This document shows positions 1 to 11,600 of a DNA stretch of 64,000 nt, one piece after another (the stretch's first letter is position 1; every line of letters begins with the position of its first letter). The position numbers and the translations under genes were made by a program. The notes beneath the pieces were generated by a model. It ran no database searches and was not told where the DNA came from. It was given only the letters and a program-made list of their open reading frames with translations. The DNA is from Cardinalis cardinalis (taxonomy: Eukaryota; Chordata; Aves; Passeriformes; Cardinalidae). Location: positions 401,063 through 465,062 of the forward strand of contig JACDOX010000386.1 in NCBI GenBank assembly GCA_014549065.1, in the 5' to 3' direction.

Positions 1-804
1 TTCCTGCAAAGAGACACAAGGCAGTGCCACAGCCCAAGCCATTAACATTCAAGGCTTTACCTTTAAAACAGAGGCTTGGTTTACAGCTATTTTGCCTGCT
101 GGTAATTTCTCCCACCANCTCAGCAGGGCCATCAGCTGGAGACTTGGATGTTTGTTCACACTTAGTGCCATTCTTCAAGCTCAGCTCTCCATGAGTCTGG
201 GCTGAGACTGGCTGAGGCTTCTTACTTTCATTTCTCCAATTAAGTTGTTTGGGCTCTCCTTGGGCCCATACTACTTTGAAACCTGAAGTTTCTCACTGCT
301 GGTTACCTCATAAAAACCTTCTACCATTTTCAAAACTCTCCATCTTCCATTCTTTGTTTTTGCTATTGAGATCTGGGGAGTAATCTCCAGAAATTAGATT
401 TTTTNAAATTATTTTACAAAGATGGATTTGCTCTATTCATCTAATGTAGGAAACTTGTCTACAGGTTCAGTCTTTGCAGAGGATTTAGACAAAGAACAGC
501 TTAGCTAACTTTGGCGCAGCAGTGTTTGTGCCCATTTAGGGAGAGCAGATGCTCCTGAATGACATGTACTGACCTGGGGTATTTTATTCCTATTTGTTCT
601 ATTTCCAAGCACTATTCTCATCCCAAAATCTACAGAAGATAAATCTAGCAAATGCTGCATCCCCTCAGTGCTTTCTAGAGGATTATCTTTAGAATCTCAA
701 CTCATCAAGGANTAGGAACTTTGTCAGGTAACCCCATCCATATCCACTGCTCTGTCCAGAGTACATCCAAACACATTGTGCTTGTTCTCTACACATTAAA
801 AAAA
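1..804. other. No gene recognised
   Basis: AT-leaning sequence with three isolated N bases. I see no long open frame on either strand, no repeat family that I recognise and no RNA gene signature. Intronic and intergenic sequence cannot be told apart from this window. Confidence 0.6.
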
Positions 805-866
805 ATTATAATTATTATTGCTACTACTACTACTACNACCACCACCACCACTACTACTANTACTAG
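805..866. repeat. Composite trinucleotide microsatellite
   Basis: A short A-run and ATT units pass directly into about five CTA units, then about five ACC units, then further CTA units. Two N bases sit inside. The three motifs each differ by one base, so the tract probably grew by slippage and was then interrupted by point changes. An open frame crossing it (818-1003) reads as runs of Leu and Pro and is a by-product of the repeat, not a gene. Confidence 0.85.
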
Positions 867-3862
867 TAATCTCCCAGNCTTCCTTTAGTGCTGGGGCATT
901 TCCCTGGTCCATCGAGCAGTACTGTGCACAGTTGGTTATATGGGAGCAGCAGTGGACAGAGCAGAATCAGGGACAGCTGGAACTCCCGTGGACATCAAGG
1001 TAGACATAGCTCCTGGAACAGTCTGTTGGCACCACGAGGTGGGGACATGGAGTAAAAGAAACTCCAACTCACACATAAATAACCTCTGGAAATGTGCCAG
1101 CAATTTCCTTGCGCATAAAAATCAAAATAAGTCTTACGGGAAAACCTTCCCTATCCCTCCCTCAACACTGGCCTGACTGCTGAGTGCAGTCTGTCTCAAA
1201 GCTAAAGTTTGCTGGTGTTTGTGGTTTTCCAACCACAAGGTTAGCTCATTCAGTCTTTGTCTGGGCTTTATCCAGAGAAAGTATCTGTGACCTGCAGCAG
1301 AAGTTGGTTTTCCCCTTTGCTGCTTATCTGGTTATTGGGAGGCTCCCTCTGAGCCCACTAGTGAATTTTTTACTTCCTGCCTGGCATTTAGCAGTCATGT
1401 CTGCTGCTTCAATAAAGACACTGCATTTTCAAACAGGCTTAACATTCAAATTGACTCAAATTATCTCAAGGCAGTTTACCCATAAACTGCCAAGGTAAGA
1501 GCATCAGACTGTCCAGGTATCACTAAAGGTAAAGGAACAAAGATATTTTGAGTACACAGGAACAAGTTGCTCGTAGGTCATGCCTTCAATTGCTTTTAGC
1601 CCAACAGTTCACCTTAAAGCAGGCACAGAGCAGAATATCGCCCTCACTGCCTCCTGAGTACTTTGCAATGAATTAGGTTTTAATATCAGAATATTACAGT
1701 TTCCAGTACCAAGAGATAATGGGTGAAACACAGGGTTTCCAAGAGACAGTGATGTATTTTGTCTTTAGGTTTGCTCTGAGCTTTGCCTTGGTGACACAAT
1801 GCACTGATTGCTATTGCCATAAATTCAATTGTTTGCACATTTTCTCTCAATTTTCCATCCTCTGGCAATAAAACTACATTTAGAAAGGGCTGTCTTTAGC
1901 AATTGCTTGCCATCTTTTTATTGAGGATTCTCAGAGCATCTCATTGCACTGCTTTTATATTATGCATTTAATGGTTTTTCATTTACTCCAACACAGATGG
2001 ACCAAGGAATGTTTTGCCACAATAGCTGCCACTTCCACTTTCCACTTGGGTGTAAGCTGGGTGGTGGAGGGAGAACAGGGGGGATTTTGTCCATGATTTA
2101 ATTTTAAAATTAACTCTATTTTTATATACTACATCCTTACTGCCCTGAAGAGTTTTCTTATTTCTTGTCCCTCAAATATAGGAATCATAAATTTTAAACT
2201 GACGTTTAGAATTCTGCTAAAATAAGTGTTGGCTGTTTAAACACCTGCTTTGTATCACAAAGAACTCAAACCAAAGATATTTTGAAAATTATTTTGACCA
2301 GATTTAATTTACTAAACTTACCCTAAGAAATTGATGTTACTGGTAAAATCAGGTGAATTACTGTTGTTTACTGTTTGNTCCCATGTCTCTTGTTGCATCT
2401 GTTTGCCCAAATAGGATGTATCTGTATTAGGGAGGCACTACTGTTTCTTAGAAATACAGTGGTCCATAGATATAAGTGTGATCTGCAAGGAAAAGCACTA
2501 TCTTTCACAAAATCAGATGACAATTAAAAAACCNACAAGAACCAGGCACACAGCTCAGCACCTGAGATTTCTAGTATGGAGTATAAAAAGTTATGAACAG
2601 TTTTAATTATGATATACAAAACATGTAAGAATAAAANGACAGTGGACAAACCACTGTTTCATTATTCTTAGCTTATTTTATTCAGTCAAATTGCTCTGNT
2701 GTTTACTAAACACAATCTAGTCTAACAAAGCTGTATCTATGCCCTCTATGGCTTCAGCAAAATCCCACAATCNGAAGGAATGATTTTTCTTTTGTTAAGC
2801 CATTTAACATCCATCTCCCGGCATATCAATAGGCTTGGCCCTTTCATGGCTCAGAATCCTTCTTACCACTGCTTTGCTGCTTTTGCANAGAGATGACACT
2901 GCAACATCTTGAGAAAATGCTTCTCTTTTTCATCATGTTTATAGTGGGGTGTGTATTTCTTCAGGAGGCTCACCCAAAGTACTTGCCACATGAACTCCTG
3001 CACAATGAACAATACCACAGGAGTTATTCAATGCACTTTCAGGCTAAATCTGTCTTATTAAGTGCATTTTCAAGAGGCTATTTTCTGTCTTCATGAGAGG
3101 GTGTGAGCAGGAATTAGCTCCCAGGCTCCCTCAGCTGAGATANTCATTCAGGTCTGTGGGAAGCCAGGGACATAGGAGCTGTGCCATCAGCCTCTGTGGG
3201 ACTTAATGCAGGCTGATGTTGGGATGAGAGTACTCAATTCTGGCCACAGAAGGGCAAATTGGCCAAAGCAGANGAAGTATTGTCTTCTCAGTTATTGAGT
3301 AGAAATGGATATAAATTAAATCTGGCCTACTGAAGTGGTGAGTTGAGATATCTAACACCAAAAACCAGAAATTACATTTAAAAACATTTTTTAAAAAGCA
3401 ATTAAATCTCACCTTAGGGTTAAACAATCACAAGTTCAATAATGTTTTAACATTGGATTAAATAATTTTATTATCACTGTTCTGAAACTGAGAAAATCAT
3501 CATNTTGTCATGAATTTACAGATAGTTTCATTCATGCAACAAAAGAAAAAACACCCTAGAAAGCATGATGTCTTTGTTTGAACTCAATCATTTATTCTGC
3601 TCAATATCATTCTGGGTTGAAATTAGGTATTTTCCTCTTCTCCACCTAAATGAAATACAATCCAACATATTATGCAATTCTAATCTATTTTGGCCAGCTA
3701 CATTTTTATGCTGNTAATGGAAAATTAATTTAACCATATATGCCCAGGAATATCATCACATTTTGCTTGGAAGATAAAATCTCACGAGGCACTTGATTTG
3801 TGAATGTAGNTTCCAGGAAGATGTTCATTTCCAATTGCACTTTCCCCCCCAAAAGGGAATTT
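867..3862. other. No gene recognised
   Basis: Several short open frames occur, the longest being 104 codons at 1184-1498 (+). That frame runs into a donor-like CAAG/GTAAGA junction at 1494/1495, but I see no convincing acceptor, no signal or domain in the translation and no flanking exon, so I do not call an exon. A 67-codon frame at 2893-3096 begins with a hydrophobic stretch that resembles a signal peptide, but a chance origin is just as likely. No repeat family was recognised. Confidence 0.5.
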
Positions 3863-3900
3863 TATAGAACAAGGCAAATCTTAATTTGCCTTGTTCTATA
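3863..3900. repeat. Perfect 17-bp inverted repeat with 4-base loop
   Basis: The left arm is 3863-3879 (TATAGAACAAGGCAAAT) and the right arm is 3884-3900, its exact reverse complement. They are separated by the loop CTTA at 3880-3883. The whole 38-base unit could extrude as a cruciform or fold as an RNA hairpin. It follows a short C-run. No transposon termini or target-site duplication were recognised around it, so it is not obviously a MITE. A template switch at a replication fork is a simple explanation. Confidence 0.95.
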
Positions 3901-6900
3901 TAGTTTCTAGTTATCATTTTGTATGGCAATAAAAATCAGTGAAGCAGCAAAAGCTTATAGGCCCCTGCCTAGGTTTGATTTGTATAATGAGTGGCACAAT
4001 ATCCTTGGTCTGTGTAACTGAAATTCATTCATCTTCCACTGTTTGTAATGCAGTCATCATGTGCTTTATGTATTTATTGTTAAACAATNATTTTATTTGC
4101 TTTTCTTGGGGAAAAGAAACACGCTATCTTAATTTTCTAGTCCCATGTATGTTTTACATATTTGAAATTTGTAGATCTATGTAAATCCTTTTTATTCCCA
4201 CTGCCTTCTGCTTTAAAGCCCAAAAGGTCCATATAAAGCACCATTAATCTAAAAAACAAAAAAAAGCTGTGGCAAAAAGTCAGGATTTTAATACTTGAAT
4301 TAATACTCATCTATAAGTGAAAAATCTGAGTAGTAAGTAAATTCAACAGCTGACGTAAATATGTTTCAGACATCCTNCTTTCTCCCACAGCAGGAAAGCT
4401 GCAGCTCCAACCATTTTCCTGAAGTTAAACTTTCCCCCTATCAGGGAAAAACCATTGAAATATAATTTTTCTGATACATTTCCTGTAAGAATTTTTTAAA
4501 AATANTATCTATTTAAATAAAAATCTGAGGCCTCACTTGAGAAACCTCCACTGCCTCTTGCACAAATGAAATCAGATGTTTTAATCTTACTGTCAGGAAA
4601 AATTGCTTGTGCTTCCCCCATTGCCTCTTTTTTTTTGGAAATAGTATGTTCTATATTTATATCTCTTAAGGCATCATTTTACCATTCTGCTTTCCTCTAT
4701 TGTCCCACTTTCCTCATGGTGCAACTAAACAAAATCATATTTTCCATAAAAGATGTATTATCTCTGGCAGGGGTCATTAGACTGACNGCTTTGAAGTGTG
4801 AAATATTTGAAGTGAAGAAATATTCATTTACCGTACAAGAAACCAGGAGACAAGCAATAACATGCCTTTATCCTAACCCTGAATGAACTGCTTCTGAAGA
4901 CTGTTCAGAGTACGCACAGTCTCGAGGGCCTGCTCCAGTTCATGACACCTCTCTGGGAGTGCTTGAATGAATCAATAGATTTTCCTGTACAACGAGAATT
5001 CAATAACATGTCCCTTTCTATGAGGGATGTGCCCGTCTCCAAAAAAACTTATTTAATAACAGCCAAATCTAAGTCACTGAAAGGTCATCACTTTAATTTT
5101 GGTCTGGATTGTACTGGGTACTTTCAGAGTCCTGTTTTTTGAAAATGTGGCATTTTACTGCACCAGATTTAGCACATAAAGGTTTCAGTAGGTTTTACTC
5201 TGTGGTAGAAAAGACAATTTATTGCATTTTACTCCTTGGTTTCAACTAGAACTCTTTCAGAGATGTCTCAGGCCAGCATTTAGACTTGGCAATCTCCTGC
5301 ACTATGTCCTAACATTGGAATCTGCATCCACACATTTCAATGTACTCTGCTTAATAAATGACACTAATGGGAACTGATGCCTTTGGTGCCTAAAGCCAGT
5401 GCTGAAACGTGCTGCAAGGGCAGGGTGAAGAAAGTCTTGTTGATTACTGTGTAATCCACACTGCTTGGGGGAAAGGGACGTGGTGGTGAAGGGAGAGGAG
5501 ACTCCCCTTTTCATAGCAACCAAACTTACTATCAAAAACCGTTGTCTGGAGCACTGTACACCAACATTTGCCTTTACAGCAGACTGCAGCACTAGGGGCA
5601 GCATCTCTCCTACTGCTCCTTGGGGACAAAACACACGAGAACATCCTCGCTGAAGCAAACAAACAAGCAAAAGCCAAAACCTAAATCTAGACACAGCCTG
5701 GTATCTCTTGACATCTTCTGACCAAACCTCCTCTCCTTCTAGCAATCTAGAGGATTGATTTATGGTGTTCAAATGCCATTCCTGACACACACAGAGCCAT
5801 TGGTATTGGCACACAGTGCTATTTCAAATGGACCCTACTACTTTTGCTCTTTTAAATGCTGGTGGCTGTTGGATTTATGATCCCCTATGAGGCAATTTCA
5901 GCTGCTACACTCACAAGTGTATATGTACTGTGCTCTTTGCTTATTTACCTTTGATTTCTTGCCATTGAACAAAAGATCTGGGAGGTTCATGGGAGTCTGA
6001 TTGATACAGCAGAGTACCACAGCACTGGTTTTGGATACCACATCTCTCTCATGGGTTTCCTATTGGTTTTTTTGGTGGTGTTTGACTTCAGAAAGCTGGT
6101 CCCATGGCCTCCCTCCATGCCAGCAGTGATGCTCTGAGGACAGAAAAAGCTCCNGGACATTTGAGAGCTGGTTGCCAAGAGGAAAAGTCCCGAGACAAGA
6201 GCCCATCATGGATAAGCTGCTTTTAAAAGCAGCCCTAGCAAGGAGCCACCCCACACTCCTTGGTCACAGTGTTTGTGATAGAGGGNACTTGCAGGGATGG
6301 CAAGATGAAGTTGTCAAAAATACGCTAGAGAACAATTTTTCAGGGGCAGAGCTCTGTTCTGGTGGTTCCTCTCACAGTGACAAGATGACATGAACACCAG
6401 TCAGCTGCTGTAGGTTTGCTCCACCAGGACTAGAGTTATGTTCAGTTGGATTTGGTCCAAGAGGTATCAGGACTGAGGCTGGGCCAGACCATTTTTTTGC
6501 TAGCTAGTGAAGCCTGGAAAAAAATGGCTNCCCTGTTCATGCATCTCACCCACAAATGGGTGGTAAAAATGGAACTAATTTTGCTTCATGTAAAGAAAAC
6601 TCTATATTTATGATGGTTTTAAATATTAAAAGAAGCTTGAGCTTGAACTAATATATGGTAATTTTTTTTTCATATATTGCANAGTAACATTCTGTTGTAC
6701 AAATATTTCTCTTCCTCAGATTAAACTAAAAGCTGGATTTCTTAATTACTTTGGTNATTTTTAAATTACTTGGTCAATTCAAACATTTATTTGAAACTCC
6801 TCATTAATCTTTTGCTAACATTTAATAACATTTTTAAAAAAGTTATTTTATGTCCCAAGTGCCATAATTCTCCTTCCCTTTCCTATACTTTATTTGANAT

Positions 6901-8047
6901 TCTCATTCGAATCCTAACATCTTGTACCTGCCAGCTTCACTGACCCANGTGTACATAAGTAGTTATCTGTGATTTTTTGGTGCAAGGAAAATAATAGCAC
7001 ACAATATAGGGCAATGAAAAACTGAGCACAAAAAATTTTAGGACAACAAGTGAAGAATGTATTTGAATGTTTGGGGCTTAAAAAGAGATACCTTGGACTG
7101 GGATTTCTTTTTTCTAGGACATGGATCCCTTCCACCCCNCTAGAGAATAGAAATAATTTTTTACAATTGTCACTCAAAATTACAGCATGTGGATTTGTTA
7201 GCGTTGACCTTCCTTTCCCTCCTTAACTATCAAACTTTGTTGCTTGTAAAACAGAACAAGCCTCAACCAACTTACCAAAGTCTAAAAAAAGAACTGGGAG
7301 AAATGGTGAGTTCTCTCTCCCCAAATCCAAAAAATTGAAACCCATCATTTATGTTGAGTGATAATAACAGAGAAACCCTTCTGAAAATTCAGGTACCTTG
7401 CAGACTGCTGAGTTTAGCATGCAGTGCTCAAGACACTCTAGCATATACTGAAATCCTGCTTTCAATAATGTGCCAAAATAAAAAAGAATTCTCAATAAAA
7501 AAAAAAAAAGATGTGTTGCAGAGACGGATAGGTGAAGTTTAATGATAAAAGATTTTATGCCCTTTTAAGAAATTTTTCCCAAGGAAAAAGTAAGTAGTAA
7601 TACACAAGAATTATTAAAATGCAGTGGGTAAGCTTATCTCTCTCCAGTTTGCTTGTCATTTATGAGACTCTACTCAAAACAAGAATTCAGCTTTTGTAGG
7701 CCATTTATTTACAAATTAAAATGAAAGAGATGGATATATTTAAGCTCTTTGCTGGCATCATAACCAAAAATATGGACCTTCCTCCACTTCCCTGTAACAG
7801 TGCTGACTGACTGAATATGCTGTTCAGATGAGATGGTTCCAAAGTAGTCATACTTCATCAAAGATGATGACAGCCACAAGGAACTAGGCTTTTGGATGAT
7901 TCATTGCTTTGGAGACTGAGTATGCAGTAGTTGACAGGGATAGCTGCCTGATGACTAGCAGAACACTGCCAATACTTTTTAAAGGAGTTTCNACAACTTT
8001 TCCCTTGACACAAGTTTCCCTTGGAACTTGTGCTCCAAAGCACAGAG
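3901..8047. other. No gene recognised
   Basis: The longest open frame is 170 codons on the minus strand (5302-5814), overlapped by shorter frames on both strands. Its translation has no domain, repeat or signal that I recognise, and this length is expected a few times by chance in 64 kb. At 7498-7509 an AATAAA-like motif runs into a 12-base A-run. It might be a retroposed poly(A) tail, but no parent gene body was identified upstream. No interspersed repeat family was recognised here. Confidence 0.5.
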
Positions 8048-8616
8048 CTGGGGATACTGGTTGACATCCAGCTGAATGTGAGCCAGCATCTGCCCAGGTT
8101 TCCAAGAAGACCAATGGAACCTGGCCTGTATCAGCAGGAGTGTGGCCAGCANACCAGGGCAGTGATTGTCCCCCTGTATTTGGCACTGNTNAGGCCACAC
8201 CTTGTGTGCTTCACCTAGTTCTGGGACCATCGCTACAAGAAGGACATCAACTGGAGTTGTTCAGCCTAGAGAAAAGCAGGTTCAGGGATGACCTTTTCAC
8301 TCTCTGCAGCTACCTGGAAGGAGGGTGTTGGTCTCTTCTTCTAGAAGAAGTGACAGAACAGTAGAGAANGGCCTCAAGTTGTGGTAGGAAAGGTTTAGAT
8401 TGGATAGTAGGGAAAATTTCTTCACTGAAAATATGGAGAACATTGGAATAGGCTGTTCAGGGATATGATGGAATCTCCATCCCTGAAAGCATTCAGAAAA
8501 ATGTCTGGATGTGGCACACAGGGATATGCTTTAGCAGTGAACAGAACAGCACTGGGTTACTGGTTGGACTGGAAGAATATAGTAGCCTTTTCCATCCTCA
8601 TTGACACTACGTTTCT
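8048..8616 (+). mobile_element. CR1 LINE, 5'-truncated 3' end
   Basis: The segment follows the 3' end of chicken-repeat-1 elements in order. The end of ORF2 covers the stretch about the element's encoded mobility (around 8066-8240, with the recognisable GTGAGCCAGCA and GGCCACACCTTG stretches). The 3' UTR then includes GGTTTAGATTGGATA (near 8390) and AATTTCTTCACTGAAA (near 8415), followed by the 'ggaataggctgttcaggga' and 'ggttggact' blocks. It ends in a degraded form of the usual ATTCTATGATT-like tail near 8610. CR1 is an autonomous non-LTR retrotransposon; copies are normally truncated at the 5' end, as here. Many substitutions and interrupted frames show an old, inactive copy. Short open frames at 8021-8364 on both strands are remnants or shadows of it. 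Confidence 0.88.
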
Positions 8617-11600
8617 AAAGCTGGTGACCTGAGCAAAACTATCTGATAGAAAAAAAATCCTCAATGACTAGTTGGAACAGGCATGGTAGAGACTGGTTGT
8701 ATGAGACCANGTTTCACATACACTTGAAAGAGCTATCTGTCTTTCAGGCCGTCAAAGAAAGCCTTTAATTGGTCAGGTTACTATTTGGGAAAGCATGATG
8801 ATGATGAAGCTTCACACCTTGGGTTCAATCATTTTTGTGTTTTCACATGGTTAAATGTGCACATGAAGATCCATGAATGTGTATCCAGATACAGAACATG
8901 TCCAGGGAGCAATAATCCCATGTAGGAAGTTGTGCAGCACGTAGGATGAAAAGAATGGCACCTAATTGTGCAATTAACTACTGACTAAATACAAATAGGG
9001 AGAAGACAGAATTTTGAAAAGCTCCAGTTGTTATTCTACAGAAGGAGGTTTTGATTCTCTCATCCCGGCATTATACGTCTGAGCACTGGAGATGACCCAG
9101 CGACTCATCTATATCACATCCTCTTCTAACTGAACCGTAGCATCCCTGACTTCTGAATGCAAAAAGAAGCCATATCCACAATAAGAGCTATTAACTGTTT
9201 CCAATGAATAATTCAGCAAGCTTCAGCCATGAAACCTACAGCAAACACTGCAAGGAAGATGAAGAATTTTTGCTGCCCATCATTATGTATGTTCATGCCA
9301 CAGGGATTTTTCAATTCTTGAACAGTGTAGAGTTGCCATTGTTTGTAGAAAATGTCAATTTGAATTGTGTGGCTTCTACACATTCATTTATATTTGCCAA
9401 AAACTGCTTAACATTAGCTTGGCTTTTTACTCCTTTGCCACATGAAGGTGCAAATCAAAAGTACTGAATAATTACTAACATTTTACAAAGCGTCTTAAGT
9501 TGGATGCTTTAACTGTCAAGACATTTCCAATAATTTCTTCTGATGTTTTCTTATTAGAAAAAACCCTGATAACTTTATCCACCTACCTATTAAAAACAGC
9601 TACTAATGTTACAAAAGCTCCTGTGTCACAAGTAACAAGACATGAAAGNTGAAGTAGCTACAATTAAGTTTAAAAGCTTATAACTGGAATATCTTGTTGC
9701 TATGAATTAATTAATTGTGAAATTTAACCCACAGCTTAAGAAGGAGCTGTCTTTTCAATTTACAAGGATATGAGAACAGTGCTTTGTGCAGCAATATTGT
9801 GCATGCAGATATACTGAACCNCAGTTTCGTGGTGCAAACGACTTATTTTAGCTGGTGATGATAGAAATGAGGGAGTTCCTGATGTGTGAGGTTGGAAGCA
9901 TCTACCATTTCCTGGNCATCAGCAAGAATGGAAACACACCTTGGAAATTACTGTTATGTGTATGGCAAGAGCCATAGTATTTAATTTAGTTGTGAGTGAT
10001 GAGAAAGAAACTCAAATTTGTTATATAATTATAATTGTGGCATAATCAAATCTGTTCCTGCTTGTACGTCCTGCGTCTTTATGTCCTTAATTCCTTGGGT
10101 TCCAGGATTTTAACAGATTACATTTTAACAGAACAGGTTAGTTTCTGCACAGTAAAAACAGTGAACTGGTAAGAGAAAAGTGGATCTGAGGTATGGTGTT
10201 GACCCAACTCCTAGTCTGTATCACAGCAACACAACTAACTGTCTCAGGAGCTATTCAGGAAGGAATTCTGGAAAATGTTATATTTCACCAGGTAGATCCC
10301 TGCTATGGGTAGGGCAATGTCTGTGCTCTGAGGNGCTGATGAACACCCAAGGTGGGGATCTGGCTGTCCCCAGGGACTCTCCAGGCAGCTCCTGCTGCAT
10401 AATTTAACAATTTCTTCATAGGTGAGACTCTTGGAAATAGTAGAAATGTTNTCTGCTAGTGCAGAAATGGTCACCATTGCTTGAACAGTTCGGTGTGTGA
10501 TAAAATGCTGATACAAAGGTCCTCCAGTGGAGAGCCCTGTTGCCATCCAGACTACAAGCAATCATCCTGTTCAAGAGATTTGAGTCCCCCACAGCCATTA
10601 CCTTTACTCAAAGGATACTCACGCCTATGAATGCTACAAGTTTTCAAAATTGGTTTTGTTTTGGTCTGGTTTTTTAAGCACTCCATCCACATCTGCATCA
10701 CCTGAGTGCAATAGAATTGAACATACTTCTCTCCTCTGGNTGGTTCCTCACTGGATCAGAAAGTCTGAGCACATGCCACAAATCTCATGTTAAGCAGAGT
10801 TTTCTATTAGCCAGACAAGTCCAACAGATCGTGAAAACAACAGTTTTTTTAATAAAACAAAACTGAAAAATGTGAAGCAACAAGTTTGTTGAACCAGGAC
10901 ATCCCAGAAAGGTCCTTTATTTCATAACCTCTGTATTATCAACATCTACATATCATACTGCAGAGCAAGCTATGGCCAACAAGGCAATGTCAAAAATCAC
11001 AAATAGGAACTTTCCTATTAATTTAAACTTAAAAATAGTCTCTATAGCGTGAAATTGATCACTCTTGACATTGAATCAGCTGCTAAACATTAGGTACCAG
11101 ATCTTCATGATCAGCTTCATGGGTAGAAGCCCAGAGAATAGTCCCTTTCAAAGACAATCCCCATTTTCCTAATTGTTTAATAACTGATGTGGAACAAAAT
11201 GATCCCTGTAGAGCTGAACAGTTACCTTTCTTAACACTAAAATAAACTTTGAGGTTCCTGAAGTTATTTCATTCTCATTGAGACAAAGTTAATAATTAAT
11301 GTTATGACCATCAGTGGGATCTGAGACACAGTTTTTGATTATGAAAATTTTTAACTGAGCAAAATAAACTCTAAAACACGAATACAACAAAGTTATTCAG
11401 AAATTAAATAATTCAACAATTTTGTCTGAAAAATGCATTCTCAAATACCGAATTATTTGTATATGTGCCGATCCACACACTGTTCTAATTTTTTTAATTT
11501 ACTTGATGCTTTCTGAGTACTTTCTGCTGTAAAATAATTGGGAAAAGCCAATAAAGGAAAATTCAGAAGAAATAAACAAGTATTGTTGCATATAAGGATT

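Noticed and set aside
1184..1498. Open frame ending at a donor-like CAAG/GTAAGA
   Set aside because: No acceptor or partner exon and no recognisable protein. GTAAG motifs are common by chance.
5302..5814. 170-codon open frame, minus strand
   Set aside because: No domain or signal, overlapping frames on both strands, and length within chance expectation.
7498..7512. AATAAA followed by an A-run, possible processed pseudogene tail
   Set aside because: No gene body upstream and no flanking target-site duplication recognised.
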